41,444 bases of DNA from an uncultured Eubacteriales bacterium (GCA_949744075.1 CATJWI010000105.1:1-41444), one strand, 5' to 3'; numbered from the stretch's first letter, positions 16,820 to 25,697 are shown. Numbers and translations are program-made. Notes: generated by a model from the letters alone, not told the origin.

Positions 16820-17776
16820 TTGCAGGGAAATGGATACTATTTGGGAGCCAACTGCGGCCGGGACTGTATCCGGCTGGGTGTAGTCCGGACAGACGGCGTC
16901 CTGCGGGACATGGCCGACTACCCCCTGGGGAGCCGGTCGGGGGGCGCGGTGCTCCATACTCTGCGGGAGGCCCTGCTCCACTACCGGGCGGAGCGGCCCA
17001 AGCTGAAGGTGGAGGCGGTGGGCATCGGCCTGCCGGGCTATATCAACCCCTCCGGCGGCATCTGGATGCGCAGCCTGGACCTGGGGGTGGATACGGCCCT
17101 GCCTGTGTCTGCGCCTCTGCGAAGCCTGTTGGGGGTCCCGGTATACATCGACAATGATATCAACGCAGCCACCCTGGCGGAGCTGTATTTCGGCATGGGC
17201 CGGCTGTGCGGGAATTTCCTCTATCTGGGCCTGGGAGAGGGCGTGGCCATGGGCATCGTGGCCGACGGAAAGCTTATCCGGGGCATTGCCAACTGTGCCG
17301 GAGAGATCGGCCACATGTCGGTGGAGACCGGGGGCAGGCAGTGCGAGTGCGGTTACCAGGGCTGCCTGGAGGGCATCGCCTCGGTGGGGGCCCTGTTCCA
17401 GGAGGTGCGGAATCTGCTGCCCTCCTACCCCACCTCTCCTTTGGCGGAGCTGGAGAAGGAGGGAAAGCTGACGGTGGAGGCGGTGCTGGACTATGCCGGG
17501 GAGGGGGAGACCCTGGCCCGTATCGTGGGAGAACGGATAGTCCAGGCTGTGGGCCGGGGCGTGGTGAACAGCATGAATTTGCTCAACCCTGGTTACATCA
17601 TTCTCTCCGGTCCCCTGAGCAAGAGCGACTGGCTGGTAGAGCAGGTGAAGCGGTTCGTTTACACCAACGGCTTTGTCTCCTCCATCGGCACCCTGCGGGA
17701 CATCTCCCGGTCGGTGCTGGAGGCGGAGTATATCGACGTGCTGGGGGCGGCCTGCCTGTGCATGCCGGCGCAGTAA
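16820..17776 (+). CDS. ROK-family protein with altered phosphate loop
   Basis: 318 residues from TTG 16820 (GGGGGG about 8 bp upstream). It retains the ROK zinc site, GEIGHMSVE (His165) and CECGYQGCLEG (Cys175, Cys177, Cys182), and the catalytic-type YIDNDINAATLAE (Asp113). The N-terminal phosphate loop is unusual: where kinases have DxGGTxxR, this protein has GANCGRDCIRLGVV, losing the Asp, the Gly-Gly and the Thr. It may be a weak kinase, a sugar sensor or a kinase with changed nucleotide binding. There is no DNA-binding N-terminus, so it is not a NagC-type repressor. It is the last gene of the 12-gene block, directly followed by a strong terminator. Family assignment is firm; function is uncertain. 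Confidence 0.82.
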   Translation: MQGNGYYLGANCGRDCIRLGVVRTDGVLRDMADYPLGSRSGGAVLHTLREALLHYRAERPKLKVEAVGIGLPGYINPSGGIWMRSLDLGVDTALPVSAPLRSLLGVPVYIDNDINAATLAELYFGMGRLCGNFLYLGLGEGVAMGIVADGKLIRGIANCAGEIGHMSVETGGRQCECGYQGCLEGIASVGALFQEVRNLLPSYPTSPLAELEKEGKLTVEAVLDYAGEGETLARIVGERIVQAVGRGVVNSMNLLNPGYIILSGPLSKSDWLVEQVKRFVYTNGFVSSIGTLRDISRSVLEAEYIDVLGAACLCMPAQ

Positions 17777-17787
17777 ACAGCGCAAAC

Positions 17788-17827
17788 AAAAAAGCCCGGC
17801 CCCGGAACTTCCGGGGCCGGGCTTTTA
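17788..17827. terminator. Bidirectional terminator between catabolic block and adhesin
   Basis: A perfect stem AAAAGCCCGGCCCCGG / CCGGGGCCGGGCTTTT with a 5-nt loop. A/T flanks on both sides let it serve the convergent ROK gene (+) and adhesin gene (-). Confidence 0.92.
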
Positions 17828-17853
17828 TCAATGGATCATGGTGGGAAGAGGAC

Positions 17854-20800
17854 TTAAACCTCCTCGTCCTCCTTCTTGCGCTTGTGGGTCAGGGAGACCA
17901 AGCCCAGGCCGGAGGCCAGGGCGGCCGCCAGCCAGCCATAGAGACCGTCGCCGGTCTGCGGCACGTCGGCCAGGGGCACGTCCTCGTCCAGCAACTCCTC
18001 CTCGTTGTGGGGGATGTCAGCCAGAGGCACGTCGTCATCCAGCAGTTCCTCCTCGTCGCCGCCACCACCGCCGCCGTTCCCGCCGCTATCAGAGGGTGTG
18101 GGAGTGGGAGTGGAGGTAGAGGGCGTGGTCTCGGAGGGGGTGGGGGTGGGAGTACCGGTGGAGTTGGAGTAGGTGTTGGTGATGGTAAAGGAGGTGCCGC
18201 TGCCGCTAACGCTGACAGTGTACCCCTCGGGCACGCTCACCTCTTCCACGCTCCAGCTGCCGTTCTCGTCCAGACCCTGCCAGGTGTGGGACCAGCCGTT
18301 GCGCTCATTGAGCGTTACGGTGCCGGAGGGAGTGGAGCCGTTCATCAGCCGGACTTGGATGCTGGTGGGACGGACGCTCTCGTCGTCGCCCCGCCAGACC
18401 TTCTGAACGCTGACGTTCACAGTGTTCACGTAGTAGGAGTAGTTCCAGTAGTTGTCGAAGGACACCTCGGTGTACTGGTCCTTCTCCAGCAGCTCGCCCT
18501 TGTCGTTGACAGGGGTGGTGCGGTAGCTGCCCTCGCCGGCCTCCACTTCGGTGACGGTATAGGTGGTGCCCACAGGCAGGTTGCCCAGCTTCAGGAGCTG
18601 ACCGTGCTTCAAAGTGACCTCAAAGAGGGCGGCCTGAGTGTCCACAGGCTCAGAGGGCTCGGCGCTCTCCACAGGGGCCGGGTCGGCCTCCTCGGCGGGA
18701 GGCTCGTTGAGGTCGGGCTCGGGGGCGGGCTCCACATAACGCTGGAGCTCCACGAACTCCCGGGTGTAGTCGGTGACAGTCTCGCCGGTGGTCTCGTCCA
18801 CACGCTCACTGGGGGTGAAGATGGTGGCCCAGTAGGACTCCGCCAGTTCCACATAGGCGGCGGGGGCCTTCAGCTCTACCAGGAAGTGCCACTCCCGGTC
18901 CTTCTCGCCCCGGTTGCCCGAGACGGTTTTGCTCAGCTGGAGCCCGGTGGTGTGGCGGGTGTAGTAGTTGGTGGCTGTAACCTCCACCACCTGGCCCTGG
19001 GTATCGATGGTGACCACACGTTGGTTGGAGCCATCGTCCCAGCTCATGCCCTTGTAGTCGTAGTTGTCCAGCTCCCGGTTGCCCACCTCCACGATGGTGT
19101 AGGTGCCGAAGCGCAGGCCATCGGCGTAGACAGGCTTGCCGTCAGCGGGAACGGAGAGCCGGGCCACGGGCTCCGCGGTGGTATCGGTGCCGGCGTAGAT
19201 GTTGAAGTTGAAGGCCTTGCTGGTCAGGTCCTCGGTGATCGCATCACCGGTGACGCCGTCCAGATCCGGGACCTTGGCCACGCCGATGCTGCCCCGGATG
19301 ATCTCGTTGGTGATGGTGATCTCACCCGCGGTGCTGCTGTCGGTGGTGCTGGCTTTCCAGGACCAGGTGTTCTCACCCAGAATGTCGCCCTTGTTCACAG
19401 GCTCCACGGACAGGAGCTTATCCTTGTGGTCGGCGTCCTTGACGAACTCCAGGATCCACTCGTGGCCCTTGTTGGTCTCGTCGTCCCGGTAGCCGTCAGC
19501 CACCTTGGTCTCGGTGAGGCTGTACTTGCCGGGAGTCAGGCCGCTGATGGTCAGCTCGCCGTCGGTGGTGGAGTAGGTCTCAGACGTATCGCTGCCTTCC
19601 TTCTTCAGGGTGAAGGTAACGCCGGTGATGGGGGCCTTGGTCTCGGCGTCGATTTTGTGGATGGAGAAGGAGGCGGTGCCCAGCTCGTCGTAGCTGCGCC
19701 AGTTGTTGGTCAGGGTGACCGAGCTGCCGGCGTTTACCAGAGTGGTGGTGGGCTCACTGACCACCCAGCCGCCGATGATCTCATAATTGCCGTCCTGGGC
19801 CAGCTTGTCACTGCGGACCCGGATGATGCCCTGGGTCCGGTCGGTGTAGTCCAGGGTCCAGGTGGCGTCGGCGGGAACGGCGATGAGGTTCTCCTCCACT
19901 TGGTAGCTCCAGGCGGCCAGACCGTCGCCCTCATACTGGGGCAGGCTGTTCCAGGTATAGCGCCAGCCGTTGCCGCTGTTGAGCTCCACAGTCCGGTCAA
20001 TGCCGTCGGGGAGGCTGTCGGGCCCGCCCACCAGGGTCACGGTGATGGGCTGGCGGAACTCGTTGGGGGTCCCGGTCCAATCCTTGGTCACGGTGAGGCT
20101 GGTGTATTTGGGCTGATAGTAGTGGTTCTTCACGGTGACGCCGTTGCTGCCCTCGGTGATAGAGGTAGGGGCGTCCCCGGTGCCCGTCTTCACCACGCCG
20201 GTGAAGGTGTAGGTGCCATTGGCCGGATTATCAAAGGTCTCGGTCACCGTATAGGTGGTGCCGGTGGGGATACCGGAGATGGTTTTGCTATCCCGATCCT
20301 TCATGCCCTCGAAGACGTACAGGCCGTTTTCAGTATACTGGGTGGGATCGGCAGGGGCCACTGCCTCGCCGGAGCCCAGCTTCACGGTGATGGTGAAGCT
20401 ATCTGCCTGGGAATTGGGGGCCACGCTGGTGGTGCTGTCGTAGTCCACCAGCTTGCCCACGGTGAGGCTGCCGTTCTTCCGGGTGTTGGTGAAGGCGGCA
20501 GTGTTATTGCCGTTGGCCACGATGGTCCCGGTCTTGGTGTCCTCAGCGGCGGTGTAATTGCCGTTGGAGGTGTCCTCTTTCACAGTGTAGCCGAAGCCTA
20601 CGGGCAGGCCCTCAATGGTCTTGCTGCCGCCGGCTCTCAGCACCACGGAGCCCACGCCGTCCTTAAAGGCGATACCGCTGTAGGTGCCGTCCTTCAGACC
20701 GGGGATGGTGACGGTGAAGGTGAACTCGTCATTGGCCTCCGCGGCGGTGGTGTTGCCGGTCACCGCCTTGGAGAGGGTGAGCTTATCGCTGTTCCGGGTG

Positions 20801-23800
20801 TAGTGGTTGGTGGCGGTGACCTCATAGGTCTTCTGGTCCTCGGCTACCATGACCTGGAAGCCGTCGGTGTCGGGGTCGGCGTCGGTGCCGGAGAAGGTCA
20901 CACTGGAGAAGGTGTAGTTGGGAAGGGTGACATCGCCCTCTTCCTTAATGGTGTACATGCCGTAGCGCAGGTCGATAGAGGTATCGCCCTTGTCTTTTGT
21001 GACGGTGAGGGTATCCATCAGATAGCCATTGGCATCATAAATGTTAAAGGTGTATTCCCGGCTCAGGTCCTCGCCGTCCAAGGTATAGTCCAGGTCCAGG
21101 GCCTTGCCCAGCTGGATCTTGCCCAGCAGGGGCTCGTTCTTCACAACGAGGATGGAGCCGTCCATCTCTACCTTGGCGTCGCCGATGCCCACAAAGGAGG
21201 CCAGCCACTCCCAGAAGTTGGTGCCCACCTTACCCTCGGGAGCTTCCACTTTGAAAAGGGTGTCACCCTTGGTCAGCTCCACGGTCCACTTGCGGCCTAC
21301 ATTGCCCGCGGCAATGTAAGCGTCGGGCACAGCGGTCTCTTCCAGGGTATAGGTGCCCTTGGGCAGGTTCGTAAAGGAAGCATAGCCATTCTTACCAGCG
21401 ACTGGGCCGGTCACTTCAGTATAGGTCACATCGTTACCGGCGGCGTCCTTGCCGGTGAGGGTGAAGGTCACGCCATTGATGGGGACCCTGTTCTCACTGT
21501 CGACCTTGTGGATGAAGAACTCAAACTCGCCCAGTTGGTCGGGGGTGCGCCACTCGTTCTTCAGGTTCATGCCATCCTCGGTGACTACCCAGGCGCCCAT
21601 GATCTCGTAGCCGGAATCATCAAGGGCCAAGTTTGTGCCCCGGACCCGGACCAAGTCGCCCTCCCGGGGATCTTTGGTGTAGTTGCCCGTGGCGGGGTAA
21701 TTGATGTCAGTCTCCTGGACGGAGTAGGTGTAGGCGTTCTTGCTGCCGTCATAGGCGGGCAGGCTGCCCCAGCTGTAGTGCCAACCATTGGCGGCGGTGA
21801 GGGTCTGCTCAGCGCCATAGGCCTGGCGGTTCCGGTAGAGCTGGACGGTGACGGAGTCGGGGCGGAAGTTCTCATTGCCGTCGCCCGCCCATTCCTTGGT
21901 GACCTCGATGTTGGTCTCCCGTACCTTATAATAAGAGTTGTTGACGGTGACAGTCTGGCCAGCCACGGTGCCGGAGGCGTTGGGGATGCTGGGAGCGGCC
22001 CAGCCGGCCTCGGAGGGCTTAGTCTCCTCCACTGTGTAGGACACGGAATCCCTGGGGATGCCGTTGATGGTGGCGGTGCCATTAGCGCCGAGAGTAAAGG
22101 TGTACTTGCCGTTGGCCACATAGGAGGTACTGTTGCCAGCGTCCACGCTGCCGTCGCCCAGCTTTACCACGATGGTGAACTTGTCGGTGGCAGGGGTGGC
22201 GCTGGTGGGATCCAGAGCGGCCACCGTCTTCTTCACGGTGAGACTGGTGAGCAGGTGGGTGTTGATAATGGTAGCGGTGGGATTGCCGCCGGCGGTGATG
22301 TTGCCCTCCACCACGCCGCTGGCCTCGTAGGTGCCGGGCACGTTGATCTCTTCTACCTTATAATGGGCCCCAGCGGGGATGTCACTGATGGTGACGGGGG
22401 CGATGGAGGAGACATTAACGGTGGCCACACCGTTGGCGTCAAATTGGACGCCGCTATAGGTCACGTTTTTGATTTTGAGACCCTTGTTGTTGGGATCAGT
22501 GAGGGTCACCCGGAAGGAGAAGGCCCGGTTGGCGTCGCCCTCGGTGCCGCTGCCGGCCAGAGTTTTGTTCAAAGTCAGGCTTCCGGTCTTCCAGGTGTTG
22601 GTGTAGGAGAGGGTGGAGGCATCTGCACTCTTGCGCCAGCTGCTGCCTACACCGGTACCCATTTCCATGGTCACGGTGCCGATGGAGTAGTGGTGGATAA
22701 ATACCTTGAGGCCGGCGGTGGGCTGGCTCTCATCCACCTTGCCCACAATGACTGGGACGGTAATTTTATAAGTGGTATTGTTGGGTGTGGTATTGGCGTT
22801 GGCCTTTTCCCGCACGTAGAAGGTGTAGGAGCTGGCCAGAGCCTTGGTCTGGTCGATGCCGGAGCCGTAGTCCAGGGTCAGCTTGCCCTGCTTGTTGGTG
22901 GTGGCGGTGTCCAGCACCTTGGTGCCGGTGCTGTCCAGCAGCTCAAAGGTAAAGCTGGTCTTGGCAATGTCCGCGCCGTTGAGGGCTTTGCTGACACTCA
23001 GGGGCGCCGTGCCGTCCAGGGCGTAGGTGTGCTCCTCCTTGGGGTCGTCGCCGGGGGTATGCACATAGCTCAGGGCCAGGATGCCGTTGGTGGCGATGCC
23101 GCCGCCGTGGGTGGCGGAGGTATTGCCGCTGATGGTGACCTTGTGGCCGGAGAAGCCGGGGGCGGAGGTGTTGCCCGCGGTCAGGCCCAGCAGGAAGCCA
23201 CCGTAGATATAGCCGTTGTTGGCCTGGGTGATCTGCTTGAAGCTGCTATTGACGCTGTCCATCACATATCCGGTCCACTTGGCGCTGCTGTCGATGGGCC
23301 GGGTGTCGCTGATGATGGTGCCGCCGCCGTTGGCGGCAGCGCCGGCGCAGAAGATGTCTGTGGCGGCGTTTCGGAAGTTTTTCTGGGCGGCGCCGTTGCC
23401 CTGCCACTTGCTGTGGGCGTCTACGAAGTCGCCGGTAGTAGTGGTCCAGTGGGTGGGGCAGTTGGGATACCTGGGATCACAGGAGTTTTTGCCGCCCACC
23501 GAGCCGCAGGCAGGGGCGCCGTTCTCGTCATAGGCGGTCTTGCTGGTGGTGTTGCTGTAGATGGCCGCGCCGTTGTTGCCGATGTTGACGATGCCCACCT
23601 TGCCGTGGACGCAGGAGGCGATACCGCCTCCCAGGCCATCGGCATGGTTCTGGGTGATGATGGCGTTCTTCAGGGACAGCTTGGCGGGGTTGTTGACATA
23701 GATGCCGCCGCCGCCCAGGTCCACCTTGGTGGCGGAGGTGTTGTTCTGGATCTTGATTTCGGAGCCGCCGCTGACAGTGGGGTCAATGACAGCGGTGCCG

Positions 23801-25239
23801 TTGACCCAGATACCACCGCCGCCGCCGTCCAGGCCGGCATTGTCGTTGCCGGTCCGCCGCACGCCGGTGGCCTTGTTGTTGCAAATGTTGCCGCCGTACA
23901 TGTTGAAGGTGGCGGTTTGGCCGACATAGATGCCGCCGCCGGCGCCGGCAGAGTTGCCGCCCATGCCCTTGTCGGAAGAACTGAGGGTGCCGATGGTGCC
24001 GCCGTACATGGTAAAGGTGCCCTCTTCAATACAGACGCCGCCGCCCACGGTATGGCCGTAATTTGCGCTCTGGGGCCACTTGCTAATATAGTTGCCCGTG
24101 CCGCCCTTGACGGTAATGCCGTCGTGCAGGATAACGTGGGCGGTGCCGGATACGGTGATGGCGCTACGGCCCCTGTCGGCGGCGTTGATAGTGCCCTTAT
24201 TGCTGCCGCCGTAGTTGTTGGCGCCTGTTCCGGCGTAGATGTGCACCGTGCCGGCGCTAAAAGACAGAGTGCCCTTCCACTCACCGGAGACATAAATGGT
24301 ATGATTGCCGTCGCCCCGCGCGAAATCCGAGTTTTGGGCAATCCTGCTTGCGTCGCATACAAGGGTGCCATTGGCCAGCGTTTCCACCGTAGAAGTGAAC
24401 AGCACCTTCCAGGTCAGCGCCACGTCCACCGTCTCGGTATCGGGGACCTTCACGGTCACATCGTCCCCATCGTTGACAGGCTCATCAGCTGCGTCGGCGG
24501 CGGGCTGCTCGTCAATGATATCATCAGTGGGCGCCTCACTGGGTTCCTCGGAGGGCTCGTCGCCGGGCTCCTCAACAGGCTCCGCCTCGGGGCCCTCGGC
24601 CTCGGGGACGGGGTTGTCGTCGATGATCACGCTGTCGTCGCCCTGCTCCTCCTCAACGGGGGCTTCGGTGAGCTCCCCGGCGGGCTCTACGATCTCGGGC
24701 AGGGTAGAGGGCTCGCCCTCCTCCTGGAGCATGTCGGAAGTCTCCTCGGAGGGATCCACGCTGGGCTCGTCGGAGGGCGCTTCACTGGGCTCGCCGCTGG
24801 GAACGTCATTGGGCTCATCGCTGGGCTCCTGGGGGGCTTCCGCCTGGGTGGGGGCTTTCTCCACCATCTTCTGGTAGGTGTAGGTAATGACCGCCAGCGC
24901 CTCAGGACTGGTGGGCTCGAAGAAAGTGGCGTTGCCCTCCTCGTCCATGGTCAGGACAGGGGAGCCGTCCTCCCACTCGCCCTTAACGGCCCAGACGCCG
25001 CCCTCGGGCAGGATGCCGTTCCCCTTGGGGGCGGTCTCCATCAGGCCCAGGCCAAAGCCGGGCAGAGTCCAGGGGTAGGCCTCCCCCATCTCTTCCAGCT
25101 CCAGGGGGGCAGGCAGCTGCATGTTGAAGTCATAGTCTTTCTCCACGGCGAAGGCCGCCAGGTTGACCATGCTCAAGCACAGGGTAAAGGCCAGGAAGGA
25201 GGCCAGTGCGCGCTTGCCCATGTGTTTCCACTTTTTCAC
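17854..25239 (-). CDS. Giant sortase-anchored adhesin, beta-helix plus Cna-B/SpaA repeats
   Basis: About 2461 residues. I start it at GTG 25239, about 8 bp after AAAGGA; ATG 25248 touches that Shine-Dalgarno. Order: signal peptide (RALASFLAFTLCLSMVNLAAFA); a leader domain; a Glu/Asp/Pro/Ser-rich spacer of about 130 residues; a Gly-rich right-handed beta-helix with repeated MYGG, GGGI and IYV strands (about 300-780); then about twelve immunoglobulin-like modules of FctA, Cna-B and SpaA type (VTKDW, SIHKIDAETKAPITGVTFTL, YSLTETKVADGY), many probably closed by Lys-Asn isopeptide bonds; a Pro/Thr/Ser- and Gly-rich wall segment; and a sorting signal VPQTGDG, hydrophobic helix, KRKKEDEEV. Five modules are tandemly duplicated. 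Role: cell-wall-linked adhesion or a fibre-like stalk (inference). A promoter and a structured leader lie upstream. The gene has virtually no TTA, CTA or TCA codons, which leaves the opposite strand open. Confidence 0.88.
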   Translation of the reverse strand: MKKWKHMGKRALASFLAFTLCLSMVNLAAFAVEKDYDFNMQLPAPLELEEMGEAYPWTLPGFGLGLMETAPKGNGILPEGGVWAVKGEWEDGSPVLTMDEEGNATFFEPTSPEALAVITYTYQKMVEKAPTQAEAPQEPSDEPNDVPSGEPSEAPSDEPSVDPSEETSDMLQEEGEPSTLPEIVEPAGELTEAPVEEEQGDDSVIIDDNPVPEAEGPEAEPVEEPGDEPSEEPSEAPTDDIIDEQPAADAADEPVNDGDDVTVKVPDTETVDVALTWKVLFTSTVETLANGTLVCDASRIAQNSDFARGDGNHTIYVSGEWKGTLSFSAGTVHIYAGTGANNYGGSNKGTINAADRGRSAITVSGTAHVILHDGITVKGGTGNYISKWPQSANYGHTVGGGVCIEEGTFTMYGGTIGTLSSSDKGMGGNSAGAGGGIYVGQTATFNMYGGNICNNKATGVRRTGNDNAGLDGGGGGIWVNGTAVIDPTVSGGSEIKIQNNTSATKVDLGGGGIYVNNPAKLSLKNAIITQNHADGLGGGIASCVHGKVGIVNIGNNGAAIYSNTTSKTAYDENGAPACGSVGGKNSCDPRYPNCPTHWTTTTGDFVDAHSKWQGNGAAQKNFRNAATDIFCAGAAANGGGTIISDTRPIDSSAKWTGYVMDSVNSSFKQITQANNGYIYGGFLLGLTAGNTSAPGFSGHKVTISGNTSATHGGGIATNGILALSYVHTPGDDPKEEHTYALDGTAPLSVSKALNGADIAKTSFTFELLDSTGTKVLDTATTNKQGKLTLDYGSGIDQTKALASSYTFYVREKANANTTPNNTTYKITVPVIVGKVDESQPTAGLKVFIHHYSIGTVTMEMGTGVGSSWRKSADASTLSYTNTWKTGSLTLNKTLAGSGTEGDANRAFSFRVTLTDPNNKGLKIKNVTYSGVQFDANGVATVNVSSIAPVTISDIPAGAHYKVEEINVPGTYEASGVVEGNITAGGNPTATIINTHLLTSLTVKKTVAALDPTSATPATDKFTIVVKLGDGSVDAGNSTSYVANGKYTFTLGANGTATINGIPRDSVSYTVEETKPSEAGWAAPSIPNASGTVAGQTVTVNNSYYKVRETNIEVTKEWAGDGNENFRPDSVTVQLYRNRQAYGAEQTLTAANGWHYSWGSLPAYDGSKNAYTYSVQETDINYPATGNYTKDPREGDLVRVRGTNLALDDSGYEIMGAWVVTEDGMNLKNEWRTPDQLGEFEFFIHKVDSENRVPINGVTFTLTGKDAAGNDVTYTEVTGPVAGKNGYASFTNLPKGTYTLEETAVPDAYIAAGNVGRKWTVELTKGDTLFKVEAPEGKVGTNFWEWLASFVGIGDAKVEMDGSILVVKNEPLLGKIQLGKALDLDYTLDGEDLSREYTFNIYDANGYLMDTLTVTKDKGDTSIDLRYGMYTIKEEGDVTLPNYTFSSVTFSGTDADPDTDGFQVMVAEDQKTYEVTATNHYTRNSDKLTLSKAVTGNTTAAEANDEFTFTVTIPGLKDGTYSGIAFKDGVGSVVLRAGGSKTIEGLPVGFGYTVKEDTSNGNYTAAEDTKTGTIVANGNNTAAFTNTRKNGSLTVGKLVDYDSTTSVAPNSQADSFTITVKLGSGEAVAPADPTQYTENGLYVFEGMKDRDSKTISGIPTGTTYTVTETFDNPANGTYTFTGVVKTGTGDAPTSITEGSNGVTVKNHYYQPKYTSLTVTKDWTGTPNEFRQPITVTLVGGPDSLPDGIDRTVELNSGNGWRYTWNSLPQYEGDGLAAWSYQVEENLIAVPADATWTLDYTDRTQGIIRVRSDKLAQDGNYEIIGGWVVSEPTTTLVNAGSSVTLTNNWRSYDELGTASFSIHKIDAETKAPITGVTFTLKKEGSDTSETYSTTDGELTISGLTPGKYSLTETKVADGYRDDETNKGHEWILEFVKDADHKDKLLSVEPVNKGDILGENTWSWKASTTDSSTAGEITITNEIIRGSIGVAKVPDLDGVTGDAITEDLTSKAFNFNIYAGTDTTAEPVARLSVPADGKPVYADGLRFGTYTIVEVGNRELDNYDYKGMSWDDGSNQRVVTIDTQGQVVEVTATNYYTRHTTGLQLSKTVSGNRGEKDREWHFLVELKAPAAYVELAESYWATIFTPSERVDETTGETVTDYTREFVELQRYVEPAPEPDLNEPPAEEADPAPVESAEPSEPVDTQAALFEVTLKHGQLLKLGNLPVGTTYTVTEVEAGEGSYRTTPVNDKGELLEKDQYTEVSFDNYWNYSYYVNTVNVSVQKVWRGDDESVRPTSIQVRLMNGSTPSGTVTLNERNGWSHTWQGLDENGSWSVEEVSVPEGYTVSVSGSGTSFTITNTYSNSTGTPTPTPSETTPSTSTPTPTPSDSGGNGGGGGGDEEELLDDDVPLADIPHNEEELLDEDVPLADVPQTGDGLYGWLAAALASGLGLVSLTHKRKKEDEEV
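17949..18060 (-). repeat. Tandem 17-residue repeat before the sorting signal
   Basis: The encoded segments EEELLDDDVPLADIPHN and EEELLDEDVPLADVPQT are consecutive copies of the same 17 residues. Only the second ends in the PQTG sorting motif; the first ends in IPHN. Confidence 0.8.
18945..22585 (-). repeat. Tandem duplication of a five-module adhesin block
   Basis: Two consecutive ~1.8-kb blocks (about 22585-20790 and 20790-18945, minus strand) encode the same order of five modules. Matching landmarks include LTLNKTLAGSG / LTLSKAVTGN, YEIMGAWVV / YEIIGGWVV, NEWRTPDQLGEFEFFIHK / NNWRSYDELGTASFSIHK, and ATNHYTRN / ATNYYTRH. The DNA has diverged substantially, so the duplication is old. Boundaries are approximate. 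Confidence 0.75.
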
Positions 25240-25430
25240 AGGGATCATCCTTTCATATGGTAAATTTTTATATGATAACAGAGATGCACCCAACCCCTGG
25301 GCGAGGCGCTTTTTTGCTTAAGCAAAAAAGGAAAAGCCGTACGGCTTTTCCATAGGCGTTGCCACCCATGGAAGTTGCTTTAGAATACAAAGCTTGACGC
25401 GGGTTGAACGCAGTCTTTTGTTTGTGCAAT
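25240..25430 (-). promoter_or_regulatory. Structured 5' leader of the adhesin gene
   Basis: About 185 nt between the predicted transcription start and the start codon. In transcript order it holds hairpin GCUUU-AAAGC (25393-25377), hairpin CCAUgGGUG-GCAA-CGCCuAUGG (25371-25350), a perfect 22-bp palindrome GGAAAAGCCGUACGGCUUUUCC (25351-25330) followed by UUUUUU, and a second perfect 22-bp palindrome CUUUUUUGCUUAAGCAAAAAAG (25330-25309). The third element plus its U-tract looks like an intrinsic terminator in front of the gene, suggesting attenuation. I do not recognise a known riboswitch class; it does not show the conserved core of either c-di-GMP riboswitch. Confidence 0.6.
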
Positions 25431-25431
25431 C

Positions 25432-25460
25432 ATTATATCAAATTGTAACTATAAATGCAA
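25432..25460 (-). promoter_or_regulatory. SigA-type promoter of the adhesin gene
   Basis: On the minus strand: -35 TTGCAT (25460-25455), a 17-bp spacer and a perfect -10 TATAAT (25437-25432). It places the transcript start near 25425. The remaining upstream DNA to 25690 is AT-rich without a recognisable gene. Confidence 0.72.
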
Positions 25461-25697
25461 GAGAAAATCATACAAATTTTACCTTTTTACAAAAAAGTTT
25501 CAAAATAGAAGGAAACAATTGAAAGAGAACAGATCAATAGATTTTTACAATGCGTTTTTCAGGAAAAAGCAGAACTGGTTTCCATAATTTTTTTGAATAA
25601 ATAGAGGAGAAGAAAGATTCAAAATAAAAAGAAATATGTAACCGGAAGGGCTGACTATGGAGCGGGGACGGGCAGGGCAGATTTTCCCTGCTGCCGA

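Noticed and set aside
17206-25263. A 2685-residue plus-strand ORF opposite the giant adhesin
   Set aside because: It is codon-aligned with the adhesin, so its stops correspond to sense codons TTA, CTA and TCA, which the adhesin avoids. The translation is low-complexity Gly/Val/His/Ala, it starts out of frame inside the ROK gene and runs through a terminator. No homology-like motifs, start signal or promoter were seen.
25309-25351. Insertion-sequence ends or a transposon scar
   Set aside because: The two palindromes are complete in themselves and no transposase or target duplication flanks them; they fit RNA hairpins in a leader better.
25240-25430. c-di-GMP or other known riboswitch in the adhesin leader
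   Set aside because: I compared the leader by eye with both c-di-GMP classes and several other common classes and could not find their conserved cores; left as an unidentified structured leader.
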